Below are positions 1 through 13,447 of a DNA stretch of 64,000 nucleotides, one piece after another. Each line of letters starts with the position of its first letter. The stretch's first letter is position 1. The translations under genes and the position numbers were made by a program. Origin of the DNA: Saccopteryx bilineata (taxonomy: Eukaryota > Chordata > Mammalia > Chiroptera > Emballonuridae); assembly GCF_036850765.1 (NCBI RefSeq), contig NC_089490.1, forward strand, positions 244,106,562-244,170,561, in the 5' to 3' direction. The notes under the pieces are model-generated. The model was not told where the DNA came from. It was given only the letters and a program-made list of their open reading frames with translations, and searched no databases.

Positions 1-1441
1 CTACCCCACCTTTTCTTTAATGTGCCTCCTCTCCTTTATCCAGCCTCCTGGGGATAAAGCCTTTCCCTACTCTCTTTTTTGTTTAAAAACAAACAAAGCT
101 GTTCTCTATTTGGGCTCTTATAATCCGCCCTGATGCTTAGTGTATGTTTCAAAACAGCCTGCTCCCCCTCCCTTATTTCTTCCTCTGGTTCTCCTCTTTC
201 TAGCTAGGTGTGTTTTGTTTCCATTTTATAGTGTTCAACCTGACATGTACAGGCAGACCCTGTTTTTGCCACAATCAGTTCTTGGAATCTTCCTCATAAA
301 GGGACTCATATTTTCTTCTAAGAACAATGCCATAATTGGAGGTTGCATTCCTGAAGAAAACCCGACTACAGTTAAATAAGAGTATTAAAGTGTATTCCTT
401 AAGATAGTATCATGTGATTTGAAATGCAGGTTATGGACACATAAATCTGGGAAACCCTGGATTGACTCAAGTGAATCCCCAACCCTGGCCACTGCAAGAA
501 CACTCAGATCTTTTCTGCATGACCCATAGATAGATGGGGAGGTTACTACTGGCAAGCTACTTGAGAGTATAAACATCACCAAATTGAAGCAAAATGTCTG
601 ACAATAATGTATCTCTTTATGAAATGCTAAATTTATTGTGATGGCAGTTAAAAGAGCTGGAGGCATTATTCTCCAACTCCTGTAAAACGAGTATAAACAT
701 GCTCTCTGTGCTAACTTCTGCATGCTCTCCAGATCTGCCCTCGCCCCTCCAGGGCTGACCTATAAGAATGAGTTTCCTTGCTCTTTACTCAGTTCTCTTC
801 CAACATTGATCTCAGGAGCATTCGCCAATAAATGGGTTCCATATAACTCAACCTGTGATGAGTCAAATCATTCTATAGATCTTTTCATGGGAAGAAACAG
901 CCGCTCCCTCTCATAGACATGGAGCAAGTGAGGGAGGTTTATTTCAAGGAATTGACTCACATGACTGTGGGATGGCAAATCTGGAATCTGTAGGGAAGCC
1001 AGCAGGCTGGAAACTAAGGTAAGAGTTAATATGTTGCAGTCTGGAGTCTAAAGACTAGAAACTCAGGCAGAATTTCTGTGCTGCAGTCTAGAGGGAAAAT
1101 TCTTTCTTCCTGGGAGACCTGTCATTTTAAAGATTTCAACTGATTGGATAAGGTTTCCTCACTTCCACTATGAGAAGTCCTCTTCATTACTCAAAGTCTA
1201 CTGATTAAAATGCTAATCACATTTAAAAAATATCTTATAGCAACATCTGGACTGGTGTTTGGTATAGCCAGGTTGACACACAAAATTAACTGTCACACGT
1301 TATGTATCAAATGTACTTAGAGCACACTGTAGAGAATGGCGAGGAAAGGATCCAGAAAGCAAACAGACAATAACCAGCTCCGGATGTATATTCCTTTTTC
1401 TCCTTTTTTAACATTAATAAAATGTTGCTATCACCAACCCA

Positions 1442-1990
1442 ATGCCATCAGAAGTCCCTAATCCCGGCTGTAGTACATCAAGAAACTTCATTCAGGTAAA
1501 ATTTGCAAACCAAGGAAACAGCCTCTGGGATGAACCTAAAATGCACCCAGAGATGAAGAAGAGGCTCCATTATGTGCCTGCCCTAGTCCCTGATTGGTCC
1601 ATTTTTCACAGTCTGATTGGTCCAAATATCACTGTCCTGATTGGTTAAAATCTCAAATTCTGATTGGTTGTTATGGAGCTGCTCTGATTGGTCGGTAAAT
1701 ATGCAAATGAAGATATTGCTGAGAAGGTCTGATTGGACAGGACAGATCTCAGCCAATTGGTCAAATATGATTCTAGGAACTCCCTTATAAGGGTTGGATC
1801 AGACAACAGGAACTCAGGGCAGTAGTAGGCTTGGCCACTCAATCTGCAGCTTTTCCCTGAAGAGCTGGGTATGAGAGGCTTCTGTAACAGTGTAACATTG
1901 TAAACAATGGCAGGTAGACTCAGATAGTAAATTTGGGCCCTTTTAATCACAGGCTTCTTTTTTGGCAGGTACATTCCTTCCCAGGGTCAA
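1442..1990 (+). repeat. CCAAT-rich block, possible solitary LTR
   Basis: Seven ATTGG boxes lie between 1590 and 1762, mostly as CTGATTGGT repeats spaced 16-47 bp. They are followed by an octamer ATGCAAAT at 1701-1708 and a TATA-like TTATAA at 1785-1790. Clusters of NF-Y sites ahead of a TATA box are common in the U3 region of endogenous retrovirus LTRs. I cannot define the ends or family, and no retroviral gene is visible beside it. Confidence 0.4.
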
Positions 1991-1999
1991 CAATATACA

Positions 2000-2240
2000 A
2001 ACATTAATCTGTTACTATACCTTTCTTGATTCATGTTCTATATCTTGAAGATATTGTCATATTAGTATATGGTTTCTTCATTCTTCTTTTCTGATGCATA
2101 GTATTCCATGTTGTGGTTGTACAACAGTTTATTTAACCAGTTCACTGCTTATAAACATATTTTTCCCTGGTCTTTTGCAATTACAAACAATGCTGCAGTG
2201 GATACTACTGAACATACATTACGTGCATCTGTACAGAAAT
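2000..2240 (-). mobile_element. Old L1 fragment, antisense
   Basis: The text around TAGTATTCCATG and ACAAACAATGCTGCAGTG matches the 3' part of old L1 elements read in antisense. It is diverged and non-coding. Confidence 0.5.
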
Positions 2241-2499
2241 GATAAACTTCCAAAAATACTGGGGGAATGAAATTAAACATATTGTATACTCATAACCAAA
2301 ATATATGGCCTGTGTTCCAATATAAATGTTATTGAACTTTTGGATCTTGGTCAATCATCTAACTAAAACATGATGTTCTTGCATATTAAGTTGTATAAAT
2401 ATAAACTTATTACATCAAGAATATTAATAACAATAGATTTTGCAACACATAGCTATAGAATGGAATGGCAACAAGTCAAATCTTAGGAGAGTTTCTGAG

Positions 2500-2565
2500 T
2501 ATCGTTGCAAGCACAATGCTTAGCATAATGTCTGACACATGGTAAGCACTCAATAATTGTTCAGT
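2500..2565 (+). repeat. MIR 3' fragment
   Basis: The sequence resembles the end of the MIR consensus (GACACATGGTAAGCACTCAATAA). It is short and ancient. Confidence 0.5.
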
Positions 2566-2839
2566 TTTTGGATATTTGATGCCCCAAAGAAGGAAAATAT
2601 GGTAAATTTGTCCTCCAAAATCAAGAAATGAACATGGCTTTATAGGAAAATCAAATTTAAAAAAAAAGTGTGCTTACTGAGAAAATATTTTCTAGGTATT
2701 TTTTACATAAAACAATGGATATTATTTTGCATATTCCTTTTGTGTAAAATAATATACAATTAAAATATCACCAGTTCTCTATCCATGTGTCAACCCTTGT
2801 ATGGGCCTCAGCTCTCTCTTTTCGGATTCAAAATGTCTC

Positions 2840-3155
2840 AGGGACAGTAAAGAAATCAGTAGTTGCCAGGGGTTGGAGCACCGAGAATTTCTAGGGGAGT
2901 GAAAATGCACTGTATGAAACTACCGTGGCGGATACATGTCATTGTACCTTTGTCTAAAACCACAGAATGCACAACCCAACAGTGAACCCTAATGTAAACT
3001 ATGGACTTTGAGTATACTGTATCAGTGTAAGTGCATCAGCTGTAACAAATGCAGGTGATGATAAGGGGAGAGGTTATGCATGTGCCAACAGAGAGTTATG
3101 GGAATACTCTCAATTTTGCTGTTCAGTAAAAAATAAAGACTTCAAAAACGTTATC
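2840..3155 (+). mobile_element. Old L1 3' untranslated region
   Basis: The stretch includes TGGCGGATACATGTCATTG, CCCTAATGTAAACTATGGAC and TCTCAATTTTGCTGTTCAGT, ending with AATAAAGACTT, as in old L1M-type 3' ends. It is non-coding. Confidence 0.6.
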
Positions 3156-3426
3156 TAAGTCCCTGGCTTTCAATGTTTAATTAGCATAATTACATGAGCA
3201 ACTCCTCTCCCTCTCTATCTATTAAAAGCCTTTCCCCCTCAGACAACTGCTCAGAAAATTTCTTCATTGGAATTTGTGTTTTTGTCTGGTAAATTAAAAG
3301 ACACAGCTTTGTTGCTTGAGCTCTGGTGGTCTTTGTTATTTGTTGGTGCCATGGTCTCTTTTCTATATATCTGATGTCCTGACTGCCTCCCCATCTTCTG
3401 TCATAGTTTTTCCCATGTTGAGGCAA

Positions 3427-3560
3427 AAAAAAAGAAAGAAGGAAGGAAAGAAAAGAGGAAGGAAGGAAGAAAAGAAGGGAGGGAGGGAGGGAAGGAGGGA
3501 AGGAGAAAGGAAGGAGAAAGAGAAAGAGAAAGAAAGGAGGGAGGGAGGAAAGAGAAGCAA
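3427..3560 (+). repeat. Purine-rich GGAA/GGGA low-complexity tract
   Basis: About 130 bp of nearly pure A/G sequence built from GGAA, GGGA and GAAA units. The open frames that cross it are artefacts of the repeat. Confidence 0.85.
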
Positions 3561-4689
3561 TCTAACAAAAAGCAAATCCCCAACAATTTGAAACAATCCA
3601 TTTTATAGATGAAGAAACCGAGGGCTGGAAACATTGGGACAGTTTCCTCCATAGACACATGAAAACTGGAGCTTGTTTGGAGTGAAGTTACTTATTTATC
3701 TGGTTGCAGAATGCTGCAAAGTGGCCCGAGGAATGTGCAGTGGACAGCGACCAAGTACAAGTGTCCTGCTGGAGTTCACCCACCAACTCACTGTCTGGGA
3801 GTCTCTTCTGAACTGGGCACCGCCTGGCTTTGAGGAGCAGCTGAGACTGCCACTATGAACCCCCGTCATCTTCTAGGAAAACATGGGAAGCCAGCTCTCT
3901 GGGAAAGCACTGGAATGAGACCAAACGTGCTAATCAAACTAGACCTGGATAGCGTCAGCTGAGAGCCCCACATGCAGCCACACCTGCTGCACTGTGCTGC
4001 TCACCTTCCCCGCACCCTGTGCTACCAACACATGTTCCCCTCTGCCCCTCTCTGGCCCAAGGCGGGGCCTGCTCTGGGCTCCAGGCAGGAGGCAGGTGGC
4101 TGGTCCTGCCCGGAACGCTCACCTTGCCTCCTTGGGCAGCCCTTCACGTCTGCACTCTCCTGCTCTCTCTTGTAGGATTACAAAGCTTCAGTTCTGTGCA
4201 GTGGTCTCCAGACGGCCCTTTGAGATGGTCCCGGGAGGGTGATTCTAAACCTTGATTCTGCTCCAGGATAGACAGGGGGCAGGCACACACCCAGAACTGC
4301 CAGGAGCTTACACCAGTGGGGTGTCATGGGGGGCCAGAATCCTGGAGAGAAACTGCACGTGTAGTTAAAAGCCTCCCAGGATGTGGTGATTATGATTCTT
4401 CTCCCTTCATCCCACCTCTTACTCCTCTCTCTGCCCACCCCCAACAGAGTGGGGAAATGGACAAGCAGGGACGTGGGGAAATTGTAAGACTTCATGGCTG
4501 GGAAGGACATCAGAGCCCATTCAGGCCCGAGTTCACCAAAGAACTGTCCACAAACCACTTTAACATTTTTTGAAATATTTGCAATTTTACAGAAAAGTTT
4601 CAGGTACAGAAGGCAGAACTTTTCTTTTCCTGAACTATTTGAGAGCCAGTGGCCCAGGAAACCCGAAGCAGGCTCTCACTAGACACGGA

Positions 4690-4800
4690 ATGTGCCAGCA
4701 CTTTGACCTTGGACTTCCCAGAACTGTGACAAACACGCTGTTGCTGTTTATAAGCCACCTAGTCTCTGATATTCTATTACAGCACCAGAACAGGCTCAGA
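4690..4800 (+). mobile_element. MLT1-like LTR 3' end
   Basis: CCCAGAACTGTGACAAA, TATAAGCCACCTAGTCT and ATTACAGCACCAG resemble the 3' end of MaLR MLT1 LTRs. Only the last 110 bp or so are recognisable. Confidence 0.5.
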
Positions 4801-5000
4801 CAAGGAATTAAACAAATCCAGCAAAAGGCACGGAGTTCAAGTGGACAAGCAAGGCAGAGATTTAAAAAGTTCTAAGAAGATGTATTTCTTCATTACAAAG
4901 GTACCTGTCAACTTCATAATTTCTGAGCAGCCACTGCAATAAAAGTCAAATAGTTTTTAAAAAACAAGAAAGTATCATATGACAGTGAAAATTTGTAGTG

Positions 5001-5364
5001 ATTTTTTTTTTCTAAAGTGAAAAACTGGGAGGCAGAGAGACAGACTTCTGCATACGCCCGACCGGGATCCACCCGGCATGCCCATCAAGGGGCGATGCTC
5101 TGCCCATCTGGGCCTTTGTTCAGCTGCAACTGGAGCCATTTTAGCACCTGAGGGGGAGGCCATGGAGCCATCCTCAGTGCCTAGGCCAACTTTGCTCCAA
5201 TGGAGCCTTGGCTGCAGGAGGAAAAGAGAGAGATAGAAAGAAAGGAGATAGGGAAGAGTGGAGAAGCAGATGGGCGCTTCTCCTGTGTGCCCTGGCCAGG
5301 AATTGAACATAGGACTTCCACACGCCGGGTTGACACTCTACCACTGAGCCAACCAGCCAGGACC
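5001..5364 (-). mobile_element. Ves-type SINE, antisense
   Basis: A T-run at 5002 is the reversed tail. At the right end CCTGGCCAGGAATTGAACAT and CACTGAGCCAACCAGCC are the reversed tRNA-like head with its B box. The copy is moderately diverged. Confidence 0.9.
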
Positions 5365-8300
5365 ATGATTTTCTTTTTAATTATTGGGCAAGCCAGCAAT
5401 GCTTACGGCTAAAATGGAAATGCTATTTATCACCCTGAACTCCTCCAACTCTCTGCTCACACTCGTGTACACACCACCATCACCACCACCATTTTCCATA
5501 AGCTACTTGGGGAATGCCGATGATAACAGTACTAAGTGCCTTGGAATTTAAGCATTGTGGAATGTTTAAACTTGTTAGAGAGGCAATGATAGAAGCCACA
5601 GCAGAATCACAGTTTAGATGTCTGGCTGGTGAAACCACTGCGAAAATGCATCTTCATGGACCAGTAGAAAAGAATGTTGGCTTGCAGGAAAACAGAACGC
5701 TCCAAGGACTTTTTAGCTAAGATATGGGGAAAACATAAATTTTGTAAAATAGATAGTTCCTTAGAAAATTATTCAAGAGCAGTAATGGAGAATTTAACAA
5801 CTTGGCAGCTGAGCAGAATGTGGGAACCTCTTGTTTTGAATTCATTTAAACTAAATAGAATCAAACTGTTTCACTTAATGTGAGTGGCTGAAGTGATATG
5901 ATCTGTGACAAACTTTAGAGATGAACGCCTCTGTGGTTTACAGGTTCTGAGGCTCCACAGAAGACGGGTTGTGTGGTTAATCTGTATCTTACCAAAACAA
6001 ACAAAAAGAATTCAATATCCTCTTTAACAGAAATGCATACATCACATGTATCTAATATATAATATGAATCCTGACAATCCAATATCATTATATCTAGAAT
6101 TGCATACTAAAATATTTATAGTTGAAATGATAAGATGTTTCAGATTTGCTTCAAAATCACCCAGTGGAATGGAGGAAAGTGGACAGGCATAGAAATGGTG
6201 TCAGACTGACCAGGGGTTGGTAGATCATTGTTTAAGTTGGGTGATGATTACATTACAAAAATCTTTACTTTTTTATATATTTGAAAACTTCCATAATATA
6301 GACTTCTTGGAAAATAAGATGGGGAGTTGTAGTAATTTTGAAGGTTGTGGTTTCTAAAGGGTTGAATTAAGTTCATCCCTCTGGTGGGCAGAAGATTGGA
6401 TCCCGTGAAAAGTTAAAGGAACCAAACACAGACTAAGGGGCCTGGAGCATCCTTAGTCGGCTCCCAGAAGGCCTGGGCATGGCCCCTCCACAGCTCCAGT
6501 GTCCAGATTCCTGGGCTGCTCTCACCTGAGTCGGGTGGTTTCTGGCTCAGCTGAAGAGGTAAGACCAATATTTCTTTTACTAAATTATCCAAAAAGAGCA
6601 TATTCCAAAGATGTTCTGTTTTCATCAGCAGTTATACACATTAGCGGGAGTCATGGTTAAAGGTTTGTGGGAGGCCTCTGAACCCCTTACTTTGCTCCTC
6701 TTCAGAAAAAAGACGCTCAAAATCAGATGCATTTGCAGATGAAAAAAAATCATCAAAATATTGATACTGTAGTATTTAATTTGGACAATTAATTTGAAAG
6801 CTTAGTTATATAATAAAAGTTATTTCAGGTTGTATTTTGACTTCATATATTTTTAAATGGTGAAAGAGACTGAATTTGTCTTCCTAACAAATGCGTCAGT
6901 GTTCACACAAGACCTTTATTTCTTATTTTCTAATGGGGTTTCGTTTTTGTTTGTGGTGGTCTGAGCTCGAGTAGAAGTTTCAAGACGGGAAATAGAGCTG
7001 AAAAAGCAGACAGTGGCTAGATCGCCCACAGCTTTCCATCCAATTTAAAGGGATCATCGCGAGACATCCACACACACAGGTGCCCCGCCAACTCGGGGAA
7101 TGTCTTTTCTCCAAAGAAGCCAGCTCAGTCTCTAGTTTTCACCCTTTACTTTGTGACCTGGCAGAACGAAACAATAGGTAGGCAGCCTGTGAAGCGGCGT
7201 CAGCACAGAGATGTCCGCAGGCCGCATCCAGAAAAAATGTCTATACACTGGAAGTTGGGATTAAGTTTATTAATTTTTAGAAAATATTAAGCCCCTTTCT
7301 CTTCCTCTGGAGGGCAAATATACTTCCCTACCCACTGACTCTGGGGCATGGCCAGGTGTCTTGCTTTGGCCAACAAAATATGAGCAGATGTGATGAGAGC
7401 AGGAGCTCGGAACGGGCTTGCGTGACTTGACTTCTCTCTCAGGCTTCTGTGATCTGCCACGGGACTGTGATCTGCCACAAGAAGAACATGCCCTGGGTAA
7501 CTGCCAATCAAGGAGAATATGAAGATACCCCAACAAATCTGAACCCAATTACAACCGGGAGACCGGACCCTGAAGCAGAGCCAAGAGCAAGAAGATACAG
7601 AAGCTGTTGCTGCAAGTCACTGAGCTGCCTGATGTTTTGTTATGTGGCACTACTGCATCAGTGGCTGACAAACACAGAAATCACCTATGTACAAAAACTC
7701 GAAATATGAGAGCAGGTGCATAAGGGGACTGTGTCAAGCAGTGACTCCTAACATACTTTAGGATTATGGACTTTCTTAAGAATCCAAAAATGTCTTAACC
7801 GGATTCTCCTCCAAGCTGTGAGTCTGTCTGGTTGGCAGAATCTAACCATGTCTGGAGCACAGCTGCACAGGGACATGGCATATGTAGCTTTTTAGCCTTC
7901 CAGCCTCTGAAATCGAGAAGAATGCTGCAGTGGGAGGTGAGGGAGACATTCTAGCCTTTCTGACCTACCACCATGAGGCAGAGCTGTCCAGGGAGGAAAT
8001 GAGAAAGCCAGAGAGAATGAAGAGAACCTGGTGTTCTAAAAATTATGAGAGTATGAAGAAATGAATGGTGAATCACTCAAATGATGTGGAGGAACACCAT
8101 GCAAAAATGTAGAGAATCTACTGTATGGGGCAATGTGATGTCCCTGGAGACCAGGTCCGGGGCTGCTTCCCTGGAATGGTGACCAGATGAGGAGGCAGAG
8201 ACAATGAGTCCCGAATCAGGCCTCCTTCCAGAAGCCTGGTTGATAAGAGGCAGGAAGGATGTGGTTGCCATCCGCGTGTTCTTGCGTAACAGTGAATCAC

Positions 8301-9838
8301 TCCTCACTAAGGGGTGGTACACTCGGTCTGCCACAGATCAGCTAGATACAGTCTCAGACTTTCTCCTCTTTGCCATTTTTTTTCATTGTCTTCTTCTTAT
8401 TCCCTGGACCAAGGGGTCTTCTTGTCCGGTCTCGCAAGTCTTCTTGTGAGTCAACAGGCTTGACGCTCAGATTCCCTCTGTGGGATTCTCACCGGCAACA
8501 GCATCTGCAGCCAGCAGTATGCAGCGCTCTGCCTTCTCCTGGCCCCCGAGAGCCTGTAGATCATTACCTCTGGGCAAGGGCTGTACCTCCTGCTCACCTT
8601 CTTTACGTACAAGTCATGGATTCCCACACAGTACTCACAGATCTCGGGCCTCACAGTTTCCAAAGTTAAACTATTGTTGCTTATAACATTGGTAGAAGCT
8701 GCTGGTCATCTCCCAATACCCATCTACCCTTCTTCCTTTTAGTAAAAGAACCTTCAAGTTTTATCTAAGCCTAGCAAGAAACAAATTTCTCAGCTGTCAA
8801 GCAGCTAGATATGACCAGGCGATTATATCTGAACTAAGGAATGCTCACCGTCCCTTCCTCTGGGCAAAGAAAGGGGACAGCTGCAGCACCTTAGAAGCCA
8901 TGATTTAGCTTGCCAGAGCTGCCCTACATCCTCAGACCACTCACCTCTAGACTGTTAACATTTACGCAAATTTACATTTTAGGTAAACCACCGTGTTTTG
9001 TTTTAGACTGGACATTAGAGAATACAATGGTTACAGGCTATGTGCCGGACTGGTTCCACAGTGACCACTGCGTCCTTCTGGCCAGACTCTCAGAAAGAAT
9101 TTGTTCTCTGACACTTCTCAGACTCTGACCAAAATATCTAAAGAGTTTTCTCATTTTGGCTTCACACAAATTCTGGACAGTTTGAGGCAAGAGCGAACAG
9201 CACCTGCTAGAGTGCTTTGTCCTCTGGCAAACGATACACACATTCTCCATCAGCTACTGGCACTGGTATCAGTCAGCTTGCAACACATCCTGCCTCTACC
9301 ACTGAGGAGTGATGTTACCCAACCTTTCTGGAGACAGTAATTACCCTTGCCTCCAAAATCTGCTATGACAATAGCTTTAAGTGATTACACTTAAATATTA
9401 CCTTACTTTTGCAAATTTTAGGACAAAATATGACCATGTGAATCCATGCTTGGTCCCCTCCTGGATCTTGAAAAATATCTGCATCATTAGCTTTGGAGTA
9501 AATTCAGCCCTGTTTCCCATATAGGGTCAGTAGAGGAGGATGTAAGAGAGACCCAGGGCCAAGAGCACATCAGCCCCTTTGTACTTAGTACACAAGGGTG
9601 ACCTCCTCAGGCTGACATACAGGCTGGGGCAGCCCGCACTGTCCCCCTTGACTGGGTGCCTTTGACATTGCAAAAACTCCAAACTGCCAACACATCTGTA
9701 CAGGCGGTGCACTCCCCCAAGGTGCCCGGCCAACAGGGTGAACGTGAGTGGGAACCAAATTCAAGCCCCCTTCTCTTGCCAAATTGTGTCTCAGCACACA
9801 GGGACATATGGCTGAGAATATGGAATTTTTGGCTTCAT
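5365..9838. other. Intergenic stretch without genes
   Basis: Mostly AT-rich diverged sequence. A possible L1-like 3' scrap lies near 6.2-6.3 kb and an MLT1-like LTR at 7.33-7.69 kb. I see no exon, RNA gene or recent insertion. Confidence 0.5.
7330..7690 (+). mobile_element. MLT1-like LTR, diverged
   Basis: GCTTTGGCCAACAAAATATGAG near the left and CTGCAAGTCACTGAGC with TTTTGTTATGTGGCA near the right resemble an old MaLR-type LTR in sense orientation. A small internal duplication of CTGTGATCTGCCAC is present at 7446-7479. Confidence 0.4.
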
Positions 9839-9852
9839 GAAAAGGCTTTGCC

Positions 9853-10044
9853 GGCCTGACCTGTGGTGGCGCAGTGGATAAAGCGTCAACCTGGAAATGC
9901 TGAGGTCGCCGGTTCGAAACCCTGGGCTTGCCTGGTCAAGGCACATATGGGAGTTGATGCTTCCAGCTCCTCCCCCTCTTCTCTCTCTCTCTGTCTCTCT
10001 CTCTCTCCTCTCTAAAATAAATAAATTAAAAAAAATTTTAAAAA
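9853..10044 (+). mobile_element. Ves-type SINE with 14-bp target-site duplication
   Basis: The tRNA-like head (GTGGCGCAGTGGATAAAGC, then GGTTCGAAACC as B box) is followed by a CT-rich body and an A-rich tail. The duplication GAAAAGGCTTTGCC occurs at 9839-9852 and 10045-10058 without mismatch, so the insertion is fairly recent. Confidence 0.95.
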
Positions 10045-10058
10045 GAAAAGGCTTTGCC

Positions 10059-11073
10059 AAGCCCTGCACCCACAATTTGCTAACGTGCACAGAGGTCTCT
10101 AAGAGCTGTAGGTGGCCCTGCACATTACACCAGCACACATGGGGCAGCCGTAATACCTGGCACACGATAAGTACTCCGCAAATAAAAATGTTGCTCTCTT
10201 CTCCAACCCCTAACCCTATACTCCATTTTTTCCTTCCAGTGTAACCTTTGCTTACTTGCTCAATCTTGTATAACTTCAAGGTCACTTAAAAATTTGTGTA
10301 TTTTCAAGGAAGCAATTAGAAATCTAAGCTGCTCCCTGGATTGTTTTATCAGTGTTTTAGGGGGGGGGAACCACACAAGACAACATCTTTGGGGATTTTG
10401 CCACATTTCTTGGCCCTCTGTATTGGCACATTGGTGGGTAGGAATTTGGGGTTGCACCACCTGGGGAAGACCCAGCTCTCATTTTAGGCAGATCCAAGCC
10501 AGAGAGCTGTTCCTAGCTAGTATCAGAAATCAGAGTCTGATTATGTGGATGGAAGGCGAGGGGCAGGATAGCCAAGCATCAATGCCGGTGATAGCCGACT
10601 AGTCTTGGGGCACTCAGGTAGGAAAGGCTGAAGTCAATTCCTGACGCCTGTTCTCTACAAAGCGGCCACTAGAGGGCTCTTTAAGATCTCTCTGGGCAGC
10701 TTGTTTCGCTGTGAGCTGACAGGTTTAGGGAGCGGCGCCGGCTCTTGACCAGGCCCACAGGGAGACTGCATACAGCTATGTCATGTACGTTAGGATACGA
10801 TGGGGGACAGCAGGGCACAGAGGCTTTGCTCGCCCCCCCCCCACTCCATGTCTGCTGGGTGAGTTCCTCTCAGGCAAAAGGGGCCTTTTAGAAGCTCCAT
10901 TTCTCCATTCAAGTAAACATACATGTAAAATGTTGCTAATGTTCATGTAAGAAATGTCCAAACCTGTAGAGAATTTTTATGAGTTTATCTGAGCCAAACT
11001 GACAACAATTGGGAAGCAAAATCTCCACGGACTGAGAAAATGCTCTGGAGAATGGCAGTTTTGCAGCTTAAAA
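10059..11073. other. Intergenic stretch without genes
   Basis: It contains a MIR 3' scrap near 10.14-10.19 kb and a G run near 10362. Nothing else was recognised. Confidence 0.5.
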
Positions 11074-13447
11074 ACTTTTTTTTTAATTTATTGGGGGTGA
11101 CATTGGTTAACAAGATTATATGGGTGTCAAGTGTACAATTCTATAATACATTATCTGTATATTGTATTGTGTTCATCTCCCAAAGTAAAATCTTCCACAA
11201 TAATTTATCCTCCTCTACCCTCTTATACCTCCCCCCACACCTCTTCCCTCTGGGAACCACCAAACTATTATGTCTGTGAATTTTTGTTGGTTTGCCTTGT
11301 TTGCTCATTTGTTGTTTTCAGTATTTTATCCCACATGAGTAAAAGCATATGGTTCTTCACTTTTTCTGCCTGACTTACAGAGTTTAGCATGATAATCTCA
11401 AGATTAATCCACGTGTTTGCAAATGGCAGTATTTCATCATTTCCTATGGCTGAGTAGTATTCCATTGCATATAGGTACCACATCTTTATCCCATCATCTA
11501 TCGAAGGACACTTTGATTATCTCCATGTCTTGGCCACCATGAATAATGCAGCAATAAATGTGGGGGGTATATATAAATATTTATAAATGTTTATAAATTT
11601 TTCCAGTAGATACCCAGAAGAGGGGTGCTGGCTCATAAGCTAATTCTAGTCTTAATTTTTTAAAGGAACTGCTATAATGTTTTCCATAGTGGCTGTACCC
11701 ATTTACATCCCCACCAGCAGTGAATGAAGGTTCCTTTTTTTCAACAACTTCTCAAACACTCTTTCTTACTTGTCTTATTGATACTAGCCATTCTAATTGG
11801 TATGCGGTTACCTCATTGCAGATTTAATTTGCATTTCCCAAATAGCTAGTGAAATTGGGCATTTTTTTCATTTATCTGTTGGCTGTTTGTAGGTCTTCTT
11901 GGGAGAAATGTCTATTCAAGTCCTCTGCCCATTTTTTAATTGGGTTGTTTTCTATTGTTGTTGAGTTACATGAGTTCTGTATCTATTTTGGATATTAAGC
12001 CCTTATTGGAGGTGTCGTTTACAAATATTTTCTTCATTGGGCACCTTTTTGTTTGTTGGTAGTTTTTTTTTTACTGTGCGGATGCTTTTTAGTTTGATAT
12101 AGTCCCATTCATTTTTGCTTTTACTTCCCTTGCCTTTGAGATCAAATTCCTAAAAGTCCCTCTAAGAAACAAGGTCCATAAGTCTAGTGCCTGTTTTCGT
12201 CCATGTAATTTATTGTTTCAGGTCTCATATTTAGATCTTTAATCCATTTTGAGTTAATTTTTGTGTATGGTGACAAAAATAGTCTCGTTTCATGCTATTG
12301 CATGTGGCTTTCCAATTTCCCCAGCAACACGTATTGAAAGGGCTTTCTTTCCTCCACTGTATGTTTTTGGCTCCTCTATTGAAAATTAGCTGCCCATACA
12401 CATGTAGGTTTGTTTCTGCGCTCTCAAGTCTGTCCCATTAGTCTGTGTGTCTGTTTTTCTGCCAATACCATGCTTTGATAATCGTCACTTTGTAGTATAA
12501 TTTAGAGTCAGAGAGTGTTATACCTTCAGCTTTGTTCTTTTTTCTCAGGAGTGTTTTGGCTATTTGGGATCTTTGTGGTTCCAGACAAATCTGATGAGTT
12601 TTTGTTCTATTTTTTAAAATATGACATTGAGATTTTGATGGGATTGCATTAAATCTGTACATTGCTTTGGGTAATACGTCCATTTTAACTATGTTGATTT
12701 TTGTAATTAATAAACATGGAATATCTTTCCATTTCCTTGTGTTCTTCAAGTTCTTTTAGTAATGTCTTGTAATTTTCAGTATAGAGGTCCTTCACATCCT
12801 TTGTTAAGTTTATTCCTAGGTATTTTCATTTTGTTGCGATTGCAAAAAGGAGTTTTGTTTTGTTTTCATTTCTTTTTCTGAAATTTCACTGTTAATATAT
12901 AGATAGGAATGCAATGGACTTTTGTACATTGATTTTTGTATCCTGCAACTTTACTGCATTTGTTTATTGTTTCTAATACTTTCTTTGGGCAGCCTTTAGG
13001 GCTCTCTTTAATAAAGAATCATGTCATCTGCAAAAAATGACAATTTCACTTCTTCATGCCCCATTTGGGTGCCTTTTACTTGTTTTTCTTGCTTGACTGC
13101 TCTGGGTAGGGCTGCCAGCACTGTGCTCAACTGCAGTGGTGAGAATGGGCATCCTTATCTTGCTCCTGCTCTTAGAGAAAATGCTTTCAGTTTTCCACCA
13201 TTGAGCCTCATATTAGCTGAGGGTTTGTCACAGATGGCCTTCATTATGTTGAGGTACTTCCCTTCTTTCACCATTTTATTGTTTTCATCATAAATGAATG
13301 CTGTATCTTATCAAATGCTTTTTCTGTATCTACTAATATGATCATGCCGTTTTTATCCTTTACTTTGTTACTGTGGTGTATCACATTGATCAGTTTGCTT
13401 ATGTTGAGCCATCCTTGTGCCCCAGAATGAACCCCACTTGATGGTGA
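11074..13447 (-). mobile_element. Antisense L1 with decayed ORF2
   Basis: The left end after a T-run is the reversed L1 3' end (TTTATTGGGGGTGACATTGG). Minus-strand translation shows broken pieces of the ORF2 protein, such as [40 protein letters not shown] and [11 protein letters not shown]. Stops and frameshifts separate them, so no functional protein is made. The element is 5' truncated near 13447, inside the reverse transcriptase region. Confidence 0.9.

Noticed and set aside
3363..3658. Open frames rich in Ser, Phe, Leu and Pro or in Lys, Glu and Arg
   Set aside because: They translate a purine repeat. The frames at 20.1-20.6 kb over the GGAA array are artefacts for the same reason.
12438..12749. 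Reverse transcriptase-like peptide on the minus strand
   Set aside because: It is part of a decayed L1 ORF2 with stops and frameshifts on both sides and is not a separate gene.
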